Assembly (NCBI RefSeq): GCF_018691265.1
Contig: NW_024881296.1
Span: forward strand, 6,851,427-6,915,426
Length of the DNA stretch: 64,000 bases
DNA from: Tyto alba
Lineage: Eukaryota; Chordata; Aves; Strigiformes; Tytonidae
Direction: 5' to 3'
Position numbers and translations under genes: made by a program. The notes beneath the pieces were generated by a model. The model made no database searches. It was not told the DNA's origin and saw only the letters and a program-made list of their open reading frames with translations. This document shows positions 50,201 to 62,749 of the stretch, piece after piece (positions within the stretch are counted from its first letter, which is position 1; each line of letters starts with the position of its first letter).

Positions 50201-53200
50201 TCCTGGCCAGGCCTGATTTTATACAGGAGGGACAGAAAATGGCAATTAGATATGCAGATGAGTTGTCTGGGGGCTAGCATATGCAGTGTAACATGCTTAA
50301 GATAATAGCATATGTGGTTCTTGGAAACTCACTCCTCCAGGGTTTGATTAACAAGAAACTCATTGCTTCTCAAAACGCTGATGAGGGAAGTTGACAGAGA
50401 TAGTGTAGCTTTAATCCAGACAGGGAAAATATTGTCTTTGAAATTAATTTCACAGTTCCCATCATTTGCTGCAAAGACAGCAGCAACAGTTAGAGTCCAT
50501 TTAGTAACAGTAAACCCCTTGTTTTTCTTGCCCAATTATTTATTTCAATATATAGATATTTGTCCTTCAAGATCCTTTGAATGCTATTCAAGTCTCCCTG
50601 TCAGTTGAAATCACTGTATTTATTGATCTTTTACATTTTAATTCACTGTTCAATAAAGTATGTAGACACCACAATTCAATAGTCTAAGGAAGAATCAGTG
50701 CCATGGTATAAATTTCTGGTCCATCTTCTGATGAGTAAAACAAGATTGCCCACTTTGGCTGGAGAGATAGTGGTCCTGCCTGTTCTGCTTCATGCCTGTG
50801 TAATCTAAAGACATCTGTTTTTTTGTGGAGTGTGACCATTTCTTCTGAAGGTGCACTCTGATATTGCTCCACCTCTGATGACTGGGCTATGAGCAATAGC
50901 TAAGGCCTCAGTTTTAACCTGCACTGCTAAGTCTTTTAACACAGGCAGTAGAAACATTGTCTATGCATTGGGATGATTAACATTTTTTGGTGGTTCAGAT
51001 CACAGACACTATCAATAGGAGTCAGGTGAGACTTGGAATAGCTGTTCAGAGGAGAATTCCTGCATTTCAACATTAGTATTCTGAAATGAGATGTCAGATT
51101 CCTGTGGGGCAATACATTCCCAACAAGATGTACAACATCGGTAGGATCTTAACTTTCACTGGTCTATAGCTGGTTGTTTGTTGTAGACATGGAATGAATT
51201 GAAAGGATGGTTACAGAAAACCAGAAGCAAACAACCAAATTTCCATGCAAGTGGGAAGCCTCTTAAGCCAAACCTTGCAGCAACCAAAGATCCCACATTG
51301 AGGTTTTAAGGTGTTTGCTAGCATCTGTACAAACACATGAACAAAATGACTAATCAGAGAGATCCACTGGGCTTCCTCAAAGCTTACGCATCGTGTAGGC
51401 CTAGGCCATCTCAGCAGTGGCAGCTTCCCTGGAACAGGAGCAGGCTTGAGCATTTGCCTCTGTGCCTCATGGCAATCAGAGCAGCTGACAAACTCAAACA
51501 GGGCCTGGCAGCTGAATAATTGATTCTTCATTTCTCCTGACCTTGGGAAAAATGCTGGCATGGAGGTGGAGCTGATCTCCTCTGCTTAGGGGAGAGGGGA
51601 TCCAGCTGTGGGTTCAGATGGCAGCTAAGACACCAGGCAGACCAGTGAGGCTGTATTTTGGAAACTGTATTTTTCTCCCCTGTGTAGCCTGGATGATTAC
51701 CCAGGTTTTGTTTTTTTTTTTTCTCTCCTGCACTGTCCTTCCTCCTTCTTTCTCTCCCATCCCACCCTTACCTCACTGCTTGCCTCCTCTCCAGCCTCTG
51801 CAGCACCAGGAGAGGCTTTCTATTTGCCAATAGAAATTTTATTTTGCACATAAGATGTCTGTGGGCTACTAACACTCAAAGCCTGTTGTGGATGAGCACC
51901 ACCACCGTCCAATGGTGCAAGCAAGTCCTCACACTTCCTCCAGCTAGCGACACAAAGCCAAAGAGGGCACAGCTCTTCTCCTACCCCACAGTGTGTTGCA
52001 GTGTCTGCTCAGGCCTTGGCTGTGAGATTCAGCAGGCAAGGTTGAGCTGACTGAAACTCAGACTGCCACACCATGTCTCTCTTCATTTTGGAAGCACCTT
52101 TCCCACTGCTTGTCCATGCATGTGACTAATCCAGTGGTGGCTTCCCAATGGAAGGAACATGTTTGGAAACCTTGTGCTTCTGCTGGGCTGAGACAGGGGT
52201 GCTGGGTGTCCTCAGACTCTGGAGAGAGAGTTGTGCAAACCCATTGCCCTTGAAGGGGAGGAAGAGAAAGGCTTCTAAAGAGCAGCAGAGTCTCTGAAAC
52301 CCCAGGAGTACAAAGTTTAACACCAGCTCTGACAAAGAGCCACTCTTCACAAGAAAAGTCAGGAGATGCCAAGTGATGTACCAAGGGAACAAGAGCTTCA
52401 CATCTTTCCAAGTAGGGATCCCACCATCTCTCAGTTGTCACAGCAAGGAAAGGGGATGGAAACTCCAGTGCTGCTGCTAGTTTTTGTCTGCTCTGTCTGG
52501 CATTGATGTTTCAGCCTCAGGGTCCTTCAAACACAGAGGACAGGGGAAATTATGTGCAGGTTATTTGGGCTGGCATTGCTGCAGTTGTCCAGTCTCCACC
52601 AGCCAGTGTCCACTTCTGTGGGTTCTGTTCCTGTTAATACCCAAGTCAAACAGTGACCTGGGAATTTCACATCTCCTGTGGCACTTCCTTCCTTTGGATC
52701 GTGATGGGCTGTGGTAGCCATGTGTCAGCCTTCCTGCCATGCAGTTCCTCCTTCTGCTACCTGCCCCTTACTTAATATTTGTCACTCTTGACTCATTCAG
52801 TTGCTTCATGGCAGTGGGGAGAGCCTTCTGCAGCAGTTTTCCATGCAAGCCCTGACCTCAGCATGACCTCTGTTACAACTGCATAACAAAAACTGGCTAA
52901 AATGGTCACAGTTTGCTTTGTGCTACTTCTGCAAATTTAAGAAGTGCCTTATGTAGCCTTACCAAATAGCAGGATTTTTTCAGAGAAAAAAAATGACAAA
53001 AAACAAAAGGAGAGGAAAACAGATAAGCAGAGGCAAAGCAGTCCCATGAGCTTACTGAAAGTTTGACATCAGAAGATATTATTAAGCTCTTCAAGCAGAA
53101 GATACAGATGTAAACATCTGGAAACAGTAGCACCTGCAGAGATACCCACTGCTCTGTTTCAGCTGCTACTGCCCATGAGGGACTGGCTATGCGTGCTACC

Positions 53201-53891
53201 TATCCTCTGCCCACACTCCTGATAACTTGCTCTGACTCTTTCCTGATGTCCTCTGCCTCTTCTTGGTGGTTCCAATGACCACAGTCATGCCCTCTGAGTG
53301 CCCCAATATGCATCACCACACACAGAATCATGAAGAACCTTCATATGCATACAAAATTTCTGTAGCTAGACCTGCATCATAATATGAACATAGTGTTTGA
53401 TGGCCACAGAAAATCAGAAACCACCAGGTACAAATAACTGCCACATGTCTGTGAGCCTAAAGGCTACTGACCATTTGCTACAGCATCCATTCCTGCTCCT
53501 TTGTTGCCCTGGTTCAAGCCAGCATCCCTTGTTTGTGCTTATACCATTCAAGTGGAGCAAATGAAAACAAGCATTTCTGTGCTGTATTTGTAAGAAGGAC
53601 TTAAATACACTGGGAACATCTTCAATGAGGAGAGAAAATGTGGGAGAGTATGGGCTTTCATGTGGCATCACACTAATTAAGGGATAAATGGTTGCAGAGA
53701 AAATGGTCTTGTGGGAAGCTGAGCTCTGAGCATATGCAAGTCCCTGGGCTCATCAGCAGCTTTCTGTAGTACATCGCTCCTACGTTACATGGTCAGGAAG
53801 TGCCATAGGGAGCCCTATGTTTGGTAGGGCTGTACTGATGGCTATTAATCTGACAAAATTGTCTTGTGTGGGAGGAGTCTGTGTTCCACAG

Positions 53892-53943
53892 CACAGGGAA
53901 GGCTCCCTGTGTGAAGCATGGAGATCACAGAGAGAGAGAGAGA
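53892..53943. repeat. 8-bp hairpin followed by (AG)7
   Basis: CACAGGGA (53892-53899) and TCCCTGTG (53904-53911) form a perfect stem with the loop AGGC. Eighteen bases further lies an AG dinucleotide run at 53929-53943. Both are short and may be chance. Confidence 0.7.
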
Positions 53944-54676
53944 CCTGAATATGGGCCCTGTGTATGGATTTAAGGGTTGGCACCTGTGTAAGGCTGGATG
54001 TGTGGCCAGTGCCTTTCACCCTAATTGCCAAAAGAGTATTTCACCTTAAATATTCATCTTCAGATCAAATTGCTCATTCACTTAAAATGTTAAGCCTCAC
54101 CTTCCATATCTCCATGCTGTCATGGGGTGCACCTCTGGGATGCTTTCACACAGTGCTGTACTACCCTTGCAGCCAGTTGCTTTCCTAAAGCTAATATAGT
54201 TTACTCATGTGGTTGGATTTTTCCCAGGGCTTAAGCTCATTTGATCATATCTGCCTCAGTGTGATGCATCCCTATGCCATGCCCATACATAACAAAAGCC
54301 TGCGAGGCATCTCCACAAGCAAATTTCCACCTCTCCACAGACTTAATTTCTGAGGCATTTTTGGCCTTTGTTTTATGAATCTGAGTCCTTGGTTCTCACT
54401 TTGATGACTGTATAATCAGATAGTTTAGCCTAAAATTAAAAATCTTAAAATGGCTCCAGAGGCAGGTCACAATTAGATGTAACCCGTCTACCTAAAACTT
54501 CTTCATGGTAAGAAATTACTTTGCTCTGTTTATGATATTATAAAATTTTAAATAAGAAAGCACAGATGCTAGTTTAAAATGAGTAAAGAAAGTCTAATGA
54601 ACAGCTGCTAATCTAATCAATCCCCTCACTTAATTGGCTGTTCAGGTTAGATTTACACATCAGTAACCTGATGGGT

Positions 54677-54699
54677 AATATCTTATATCATAAGATATT
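54677..54699. repeat. Perfect 10-bp hairpin, 3-nt loop
   Basis: AATATCTTAT (54677-54686) is the exact reverse complement of ATAAGATATT (54690-54699), spaced by ATC. The arms include CTTATA/TATCTTA words that read as GATA-type sites on the opposite strand (AGATA, TAAGATA), giving a palindromic GATA-factor-like pair. Confidence 0.9.
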
Positions 54700-55296
54700 T
54701 GGAATCCAGGAAATTTAGAATTCAGATTGAATTAAGAAGAAAAACAACACCAAGTAACTCAACAGAAAATATGTGGAAACTGCCAGCTCTTTCTCAGAAA
54801 ACGGATGTGAAAAATTCCAGAAATACTGAAATACCTTGCCTATTCAGAACAAGAAGTGTAGCTGGTTCTGCCCAAGATGAAAATTCTTTGTAATAAACTG
54901 CCGAGCAGCAGCATCCACTAGTACTTTATTTCTAGCTGTACATACTGTGCTGAGAAAGACATTGTTGCTAAATAGTTGAAGCTTTTCTCATATACAGCAG
55001 TCTGGCATAATTGTATACATCCATTAATTTTGGCAAATGTTTTTCTTTCCTTTAAACAGGTGAATAAAATCCTGCTTTTTTGTTCATATTCCATACTCAT
55101 GGTACATATAGGTTAATGGATTTTGAGCTTCATTTGGTGAGTTTTCAGAGCAGCTTATCAGTAAGAAAGGAGTTAAAAAATCACAGTACATTAATTGGTC
55201 ATAGTCTCCAAAAGTGGTGTTGGTGCTGATGTAAGGGAAATGTTGTGCACACCACCTACCTCTTATATTTGGAAATGATAAACCTGAGAAAAACCC

Positions 55297-55329
55297 CACA
55301 TACACACATGTACGCACACACACACACAA
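55297..55329. repeat. Degenerate (CA)n microsatellite
   Basis: CACATACACACATGTACGCA followed by seven pure CA units. An imperfect, probably ageing dinucleotide array. Confidence 0.9.
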
Positions 55330-56259
55330 ATCCCTGCTGCTGCAAATTCAAACAAAAACTGCTTCTGTGTGCAGTTTCAGTTCTCTGTGCAGCTGGGAGG
55401 ATGATGAGGCCTAAGCATCGCTGGGGGCTGTCAGTCACTGAAACCAGTGCCCCAGGGACTATAATTACCCAAACCCAACTGTTCAGTAAAGGGTACTAAA
55501 AGCAAAGGCTTCTGAATAATGCCATCTTTCTAATTACCTAAGGGTTTCTATCTTCAAGAGACTGACTGATCAATTCTCTTTTCAGAAACTCTGAAGCTAA
55601 AGTTCATGCTGTGCTAAGGGAACAGCTTGATGAATCTGATCGTGTTTACTTTCCTTGAATATCTGCAGTGGTGAAAGCTATTCCTCATCCTAGTGGTTCT
55701 GCTAGAGAAGAGTAAAGTCCCAGCTGGAGGGTACTATATCTACATAAGTAATCAAACATCAGATGTTCTTTCAAAATGTATCTATAAAGTACCTCAGACT
55801 CTTGTGTCTGCAAATTTAGATGAAAACCTCATGACAGTAAGATTTTCTGTGAAATTTCTGAAATGTCTGCTCCTTAATAGGCCAGAAGTTCCCCATGAAC
55901 CACCCTGACTGCTGTGCAGAAGTCTAGCCCCTGTTTGAGTCCTGCAGTACCCCTGACATTTGGGACCTCCTGCAGCGGCACATCCACATGCTTCATTAGG
56001 CTGTGGCTGGAAATGGATTCCTTCATCAGGAATATGTTATTTCCAGACTCTGTCCCCTTTTCCTTTTTGCTATAAAAAGGATGAACAGAAAGGCCTGAAA
56101 TACTTTCTCCGTACCAGTAATATTTTTAGTTCATTCTCCCCTTTCTTTTCAGTATTCATTCATCCCTTCCTCCGCTCCTTATATCTGCTGTCTGCTCTGT
56201 CCTGTGCTGATGCTCTGTACCTCAAACTAGCTTCACCCTCCAGCTCTGACATGTAATCC

Positions 56260-56900
56260 TTCTCCCCAGCAAAGAAAACCTGTGATCCCCACTCTGCACC
56301 AAAGGGAGCCCCTCTTCTCCCCTCTCCCCAGCCCAGCCAAGTTGCCATTACCCCTTGCCTGGCAAGATCCCTCCTGCCTGTCCCCTCTCTCTCCAGCTGC
56401 TCCACCAGCCCCAATGGCTCTGGCTGTCAGGGGTACAGATGAAATGTCTGTCTGCACTGAAGCGCATCTCCCCATGGCCCACGTACCCAGCCCAGCATGA
56501 GCCATGGATGCAGTCCCTGTGGAGCATCCTCTTGGCAGGTGCTGCAGAGGGAGAGGGAACAGGCACAGAGAGGAGGCAGGACCATACCCACACCCACGGG
56601 TAGTACCGCAACCACAGGGCAGCCTCTGAGACCATGGTCACTCCATCCACCGCCCCATCCACCGCTGCCCATCCACCCCTGGCTCCCCACACCCTGTGCC
56701 TGTGGCTCAGGACAAACACCTCGCTCTCTGTCCTGCTGCCTGGGAAGCAAGAGCACCTGGGCCGTAGGGAGACAGGAGACACAAGGGCTGGCAGAGGCTC
56801 CAGGGTCCCCGATCCTCCCTCCTCAGCCTCAAGATCTGCCCTTGGCCTCAGCGCTGAGCCTCTCCCCTTCATGCAAACCATTCCCAGCAGCTAGGGGATT
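56260..56900. other. GC-rich, partly pyrimidine-rich block
   Basis: The left part (56280-56420) is rich in CCCTCTCC and CCAGCC words on the plus strand. The right part is mixed GC-rich DNA with few CpGs. Frames of 177 codons (minus, 56348-56881) and 156 codons (plus, 56497-56967) overlap antisense to each other. Neither has a recognisable domain and both follow from low stop-codon density. Confidence 0.55.
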
Positions 56901-59407
56901 CCTAAGCTGCTCATCGGAACTGCATCCCTACCTGCATGCCATTATTTATTTGTTATTCAAAGCATGACAGGTTTGAATCTTTTATTCAAAACATTCTTGC
57001 TTCTGCAGTTTGCCTGGGCAAGTGAATCCATAGAAGCAGGCCCAAACACATCTGTCTCAATGCTGAGACAGTTTTACTCTTTTAAGGAAGCTTATGCAGT
57101 GATAGAACTCCAGAATGAAACACTACCTCATAATTAACATTCATTAGATGCATTTATGTCAGCGTGTAGCCCCAGACGTGTAGGTTGACGTTGAGTGAAT
57201 ATGTACAACTGTGCGTGTACTAAACAGGTGTTCAGTCGCTTCAACTCTTGATGATTTAAAGTCAACTTTAATGGCAGTCTGCATTTGCAGGTTGGTCTGG
57301 CTTGTAAGAATGAGTCACACACAATTTTTCAGCTGAAGGGATGGCATTTGATTCTGTTTCAGTGGAAAGATAGCAAAGCTCTTGTTGTCTTCTTTTGAGC
57401 TGGATAAAAAGAAGAAAGGAAAAAAAGAATATAGAGATTTTCCATGCCATGACTAATCATTGCAAAAAGATTTGTTTCTGATAAATTTCATAACTTTCAT
57501 AAAACTAAAAAATAGGTGTATGAGTTTGATTCGAACTTTTGTAAAATGTTGTCTTTGGCTTAAAGGAAAACACACATAATTTCAACTGAAAATAAGAAAT
57601 TTTCAGGCTTTTACAGGCAGAAGAAAGGAGAGTTTTATAATTGAAGTCCCAGAGCAACCTCAGCTAATGTTTTCTGTACCAAGGCATGATAGAAAGAGGA
57701 AAAGCTTGGGTTCCACATACACCAAAAGCACATTTTTAACAAGCTGTTCTTTATTGTAGTGAATCACACTGTTTATATGTTTTTCCCTCTACAAACAATT
57801 TTGTGTGCTTCAGACATAGAAGGGAGGAACAAAGAAATTAAGAAAAAAAAATCAAAACAAAGCGACTTATAAATGAACTCAGATTCATTCAACTGAGATA
57901 ATCAACACATGCTGTACTTCAGAATTGTTGGAAAGGACAACAGAACGACTTCATTAGACAGGCTATTGTATAAAAAACAGACCAACTGAGGCAAAATACC
58001 TTGTGGAACCGTAGAAAATATGTATCAGCAATTAGAGCTGGGTTTCTTTCCCTGTGGTACATCTTGTCCTGAATGGACAAATGTGACATTTGGGTTGCAA
58101 CCACTAACGGCTGGCAAAAAGGTAACCCATTTCACCTTGCATCCTTCTCAACAGCCCTTTTCCCAAATGTATTCCCCCTTCCTTCTCACTATGGTGCTTA
58201 ACTGGCATTTTCAATGCAGCACTGCAGACTCTGATGGTTTTCTCAAGACAGTCACTGTTTTGGGCCTTAGGGAGCCCATGAGAAAGGCAACGCACATTAA
58301 ATCCCACAGCTTTCATCCTGAACCACTGCTGCCACATATTTCCCACAGCAAAGAGAAGATCTCCCCCTGGCAAATAAAAGAAGAGCTGTATCCTTGAAAA
58401 CCTACCAAACCCAATGATCTGCAAAGAGTAGAGACGATGGAACAACATGGGTTCTTTTGCCTGGTGTTCTGGTGGATGATATCTTGCTCTCTGGCTATTC
58501 CTCACTTGCCAGGCCTTTCTGGAGGCACGATGCCTTGAGAAGACATGAAATCATTGGCTCCTTCCTCTGTGATTGTCCACCAGCCACTAATTACAGAGAT
58601 GTAGAACAGTAGGATGTTTTTAATGTTCATCTGACCAACTTTAATTATCTTGCAGAACTAACTCACAAAATTTTTTCCTCTAGTCAGCAATATTGTTTCA
58701 CATGTGCATGGAGGTCACACAAAACCCAAGGAGCTTGTGGGCCAGGATGCAGTGAAGCATGAGATGGACTCCATCTCTGCACAGATCAAGGGCCTACGTT
58801 GGCACAAAGGGGGAAGAAACACCTGGGTCTCACTGCTTTAATAAACAACAGCTTGCAAGTGGTGTGGCAATGGGATTCATAGATGAATTTGGAAAATACA
58901 AAGCAATAATGAGTAAGAAAGAGCCATATGTTTTCCTGTGTGACAAGTGAAAAGGTGTGGAAGGAGCCATGACCTGCAGAAAACTGATTAATACAATGAG
59001 CTGTGCAAATTTTTATGTGGAACCCAGAAATACAGCTCTGATAGTCTGCCACAGAGGGTAACTGCTGCTCATAGCTGCTATCAGGTGCCAAATTTTACTA
59101 GGGAAACATGATTTTTACACGTTGCTTTAACTAGACTGGTATCTTTAAGGTAGCCCAGTACTTTGAAAGAAACTGCATTACACTGAGTATGGTAAGGAAA
59201 ACCTGCTACATGGATAGAAAAAGTCATTTGAATGTAGCCTTACTAGAAGCTGCATGTAGGTCTGCTACACTCTGTGCTGATCCAGTGTGGAAATCAGTTC
59301 ACAGCTGATTTAATAAGAGAACATCAGGGTATGCTTGTGAGGGCAAGGAACACAGCCGATGCATCTACAGAGCTGGTCATGCACAGTTATGAGACTGGAA
59401 ACAGAAG

Positions 59408-59460
59408 CTGGGGGTTCTCAAATGTTTTGACTGGCAGGCCTGACAACCTTTGGGCTCTGG
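59408..59460 (+). mobile_element. Possible hAT (Charlie-type) terminal relic
   Basis: CTGGGGGTTCTCAAATGTTT is similar to the terminal inverted repeat pattern CAGGGGTTCTCAAACTTTTT of old amniote hAT transposons, and the following GGCCTGACAACCTTTGGGCT fits loosely. No matching opposite terminus (AAAGTTTGAGAACCCCTG-like) was found nearby, so a solitary damaged end or a coincidence are both possible. Confidence 0.3.
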
Positions 59461-59759
59461 GCAGCCTTCCCCAGAGCGTGAGGGTCGGGGATGTTCAGGC
59501 AGCGCAGGGTGCCCCATCGTCGGCACTCTGGGCTGGGGATGCTCCGTCCTTGTCACAGTCAGCTATTGCAGCCCCTAATCTTAACCCAGGACTTGGCCTC
59601 TGCAGACAGCACAGTTCAGATGCACACCAGGCTCATTGAGCAGGTTTCCATAGCAGGGCACAACGGGAAAAAGCTACAGGTATACTTTGTGCCAGTGGTC
59701 AGGCAGCACAGGGTGGGGTCTGGTTGTCCAGCAACGTATGTTCAAAGAGAGGCTTTCCT

Positions 59760-59774
59760 TTATATATATATATT
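59760..59774. repeat. Short (TA)n run
   Basis: About seven TA units preceded by TTCCTT. A simple AT dinucleotide repeat. Confidence 0.9.
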
Positions 59775-62617
59775 TAATCTTCCCTACATTGCATAATGTA
59801 TTCTTTGTCACCATCTTCTATCAGACACCTACTTTACATTGTTTTAGTTGGCTAAATATCTATGCATTTAGCACATATGAATGTTACAATCACTAGCAAT
59901 ACCTTTACTCAGTTAGTGTCATATCACTGGATAATATATTTGAATATTGACGCATCCACTCAGTTTCCTTCACACAATACTTTGAGTATCTTGTGCAGAC
60001 CCCAGCTGATGACAGATATCATTGGTCTATTATCAGTTGTGTTTTCAGGCTTCTTAATACTGCCCTTATACAACTGCAAGAGTTAGATGTCACATTTTTC
60101 AGATCGCAGTGCTTTCACCAGCTGGGATGACTTCTCCAGATTACTTGCAGCATTCGAGACAGTTGCTTGTGCAATGGTTAAAGGCAGCATGGGAGGACCT
60201 GGCACCACCTCTTCACAAGCAATGTAAGGATCAGAAATAAATCTGTATGAACAAATCACCATGTAGATGGTACTGGTAGCTGATGTGGAAGGAAGGATCA
60301 TGATAAACCTAATTGTCCAAGCGGATGGAAGCTGAAAATTGATGAAAGTCAAGGTTGCTGAATATCCATCCACATGTCTTTTGCACCCAAAAAGTAGAAA
60401 GGAGGAAAATCACTGAACATCCCCAGATGACAGAGAAGAGAACTTGGGAATGCCCCAACAGTTCCTAGGCACAGTAGTAAGAAACCTGTTTTGGAGGCAG
60501 GGATAAGAGTAGAAGCATAAAAAGGTCCAAATGAAGTTGCCATCTTGTCTGTGAAGTAGTGACTTTTGGAAGTATTGACGTCAAACTTCTCCCTGACATT
60601 TGGGTACCCTCCCATTTTCCATCCGCAGTAAATGCCGGTATATACATTTCAGTCACTGGTAGGAAATGCAAGTGTGCACCAGCCCCTTGTCAGCCTGCCC
60701 TCAGGACTGAATCTGCTGTGTGTGTCAGGCAGGCTAAGCATAACAGATGGGACTGGTGGATGGATACTTGCCAGTAATAGAAATCAAACTAGGATCTGTG
60801 TTCCTGTGGCTGGATGAAAGACGTAAACAGGCAGAGCAACTTATAAACCTGCATGGCTGACAGACAACCTGCATCTCTCACGCAACAAATTCCTCAAGCC
60901 CTCCCCAGGTGGATGGGGCTGTGACTGCAGAGCATGTGTGCAAACATGTGGATCAGATTCTAGACCTGGTGAAAACGTAGGATTTCTGGGTCAAAGAGAA
61001 ATTCAGTTTTTTAAAATGTATATTTTGTCCCTCTTGCACTTGTCTCATTTACTCTGTATTCCCTTTTCCACATATCCTCTCCATGCTTATTTAACCTATA
61101 CACAGAGAGACAGAAATAAAATAAAGCACTCTCAAATCAATATGATGCATGAATATTTCTGCTTGCGTGTGTTAGATGCTTTTCCCAACCCTTTTCCTCT
61201 CTATTGAACTGTAACTTCTATGGGTCAGGGACTGTCAGGTAATCTTGTAGAAGAAGGATCCATCCATGGCTGGTCTTAAGACACTAGCACAATAAACATG
61301 AATAACGGTAATGATGATACATCCTGCACAGCATCACACAATTAGCTTCTCTTTGACCTATAGCAAAACAGTGAATCAAACTCGTGGCTTGGCCACTTAG
61401 TCTAGAGTTTCTTTGGGCTCTGCACCTTCAGGAAGCAAAGTTTGTTCCCTGAGCATTTTTGGGGCTCATGCACCTCAGAAACATCTCCACCTAGGTCATT
61501 AAAAGCATGATCTCATCCCTAGAAAATAGTAGAGATGGAAAATAATTCAGATTTAAATATGCTTTGGCAAGTTTTGCACTGGCTTTTTTTGCAGTGTGGT
61601 GTAAAGTGCATTTTAGCTAGGTGGCTCATGCCTTTTCCAAAGATTAAGAAACAAATCTGTTCCTGACAATCCTTTGTAACGCTATGCCAAGTTTCCTGTG
61701 CTGTGACTCAGGGGAATGGGAATAGAAAATATTTTGTCAGAAGAAATACAAACAGTATCCTGTGGTGTAACATTAAGTCAGCTCTTGACAGGGTGTTACT
61801 GCAGCTTCCCAGGGTCCCGTGGAAACAAGTCACAGCAGGGCATGGTTGGAAGCGCGTGAAGTGGGGTGGCTGTTTGTCCACTCTTCCAGTTGTTACCTGC
61901 TCTGCTATGGGACTGTTGACTGTCCAAAAGGAGATGGAAATCAATTATCTCTGAAGCAAAACACTTGCAAAAAGAAAATGCTTTCAGATGGGCCAAACCT
62001 CTGCCCTTTCCTAGTGTGAGGAAGGGCAGTGCATGCCCTCTGGTCCCTGTGCTCCCAGACTGTGGTGGAGGGGAGGTGGTGAGGGGGTCCTTGGGTGAGC
62101 CACGATGCACAGAGTGGTGGCAGTGCTGAGCTCCTCCAGGCAGAGACTTGCCCATGCACTGGGTAGGTGCGCCTGCCTGGGTGTTACTTGTCCACAACCA
62201 AGAGCAGTGGAAATTGCTGCAGCAGGGAGAAAGGAAGCCAGAGAGTCCCAGGGGCTCATCATTGGCATATCAGAAGAGAGGTCACCCTAAGTTATCCTGG
62301 CGTTGTACATCACTGCTGTACATAACACTTTGGACCCTGAATGCATGTGAGAGGTAGGGACACCGTCAGAGACTGAGGAGGTAAAAGGCAGTGCTGGATG
62401 GATGGCTCAAAGCAATTAAATGGTGGGGTTTGAGATGGGTTCGTGTGTTTCCCTGTAGGGTAAGGCTGTTTTTGATAAGTGAAAATTAAATGTTTTCTGC
62501 TAATCCCCTCAGGATGATGATACCTGTCAGACGTATCTGTAACTTGCACTCAAATCTCTCTCACTTCCTCCCACTCTTGAAAGTAATAGTTATCTTCAGC
62601 ACCTCTGGGCTTGTATA

Positions 62618-62657
62618 CTGTCACTGAGCTGGAAGAGACCTGAAGCTGCCATCTGCT
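62618..62657 (-). mobile_element. Possible 3' end of the CR1 relic
   Basis: GAGCTGGAAGAGACCTGAAG followed by CTGCCATCTGCTG resembles the reverse complement of the CR1 3' terminal region (GGCTGGAAGGGACCTC..., then GGTCATCTAGTCC). It lies about 100 bp from the clear CR1 body on the side where the 3' end of a minus-strand element is expected. A purine-rich stretch separates the two. Confidence 0.35.
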
Positions 62658-62731
62658 GAAAGATGGACAAGAGGAAAGAAAAGGAAAAATAAAATGAAGG
62701 AAAGAAGATAAAAGAAAGGAGGAGCAGAGAG
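62658..62731. repeat. Purine-rich tract
   Basis: About 74 bp almost free of pyrimidines on the plus strand (GAAAGATGGACAAGAGGAAA and onward). It interrupts the presumed CR1 3' region and may be an expanded low-complexity stretch. Confidence 0.75.
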
Positions 62732-62749
62732 CCCACAAAGTTTTCTTGT

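Larger units (their letters stand above)
44087..54676. other. Gene-free stretch
   Basis: No supported gene across 10.6 kb. Simple features include A or T runs near 46559-46571, 48725-48735, 49479-49487 and 51709-51722, a weak CR1-like fragment (47235-47290), a small hairpin and (AG)n run near 53.9 kb, and AT-rich sequence at 54.4-54.7 kb with many TTAAT and TAAT words. Open frames are at most 127 codons and unrecognised. Confidence 0.6.
54700..62617. other. Gene-free stretch
   Basis: No supported gene. The region holds a degenerate CA array (55297-55329), a GC-rich block (56260-56900), a weak hAT-like terminus (59408-59460) and a short (TA)n (59760-59774). Two minus-strand frames that meet at 60349-60373 (60083-60373 and 60349-60615) contain hydrophobic segments but match nothing I know. 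Other frames are at most 177 codons and lie in the GC-rich block. Confidence 0.6.

Noticed and set aside
53104..53125. TGTAAACATCTGG resembling the miR-30 mature sequence
   Set aside because: The match breaks after 10 bases and the local sequence folds only into a 6-bp AGATGT/ACATCT stem, not a microRNA precursor.
56348..56967. Antisense-overlapping frames of 177 (minus) and 156 (plus) codons
   Set aside because: Both occur in a GC-rich, partly pyrimidine-rich block. Proline/serine-rich or tryptophan/glycine-rich compositions mirror the nucleotide bias, and no motif is recognised.
60083..60615. Two adjoining minus-strand frames with hydrophobic segments, possibly one frameshifted gene
   Set aside because: They overlap by only 25 bp in different frames, match no family I recognise, and show no splice sites or codon bias. 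Decisive check: a blastp search of both peptides; a single protein family spanning both would reopen the case.
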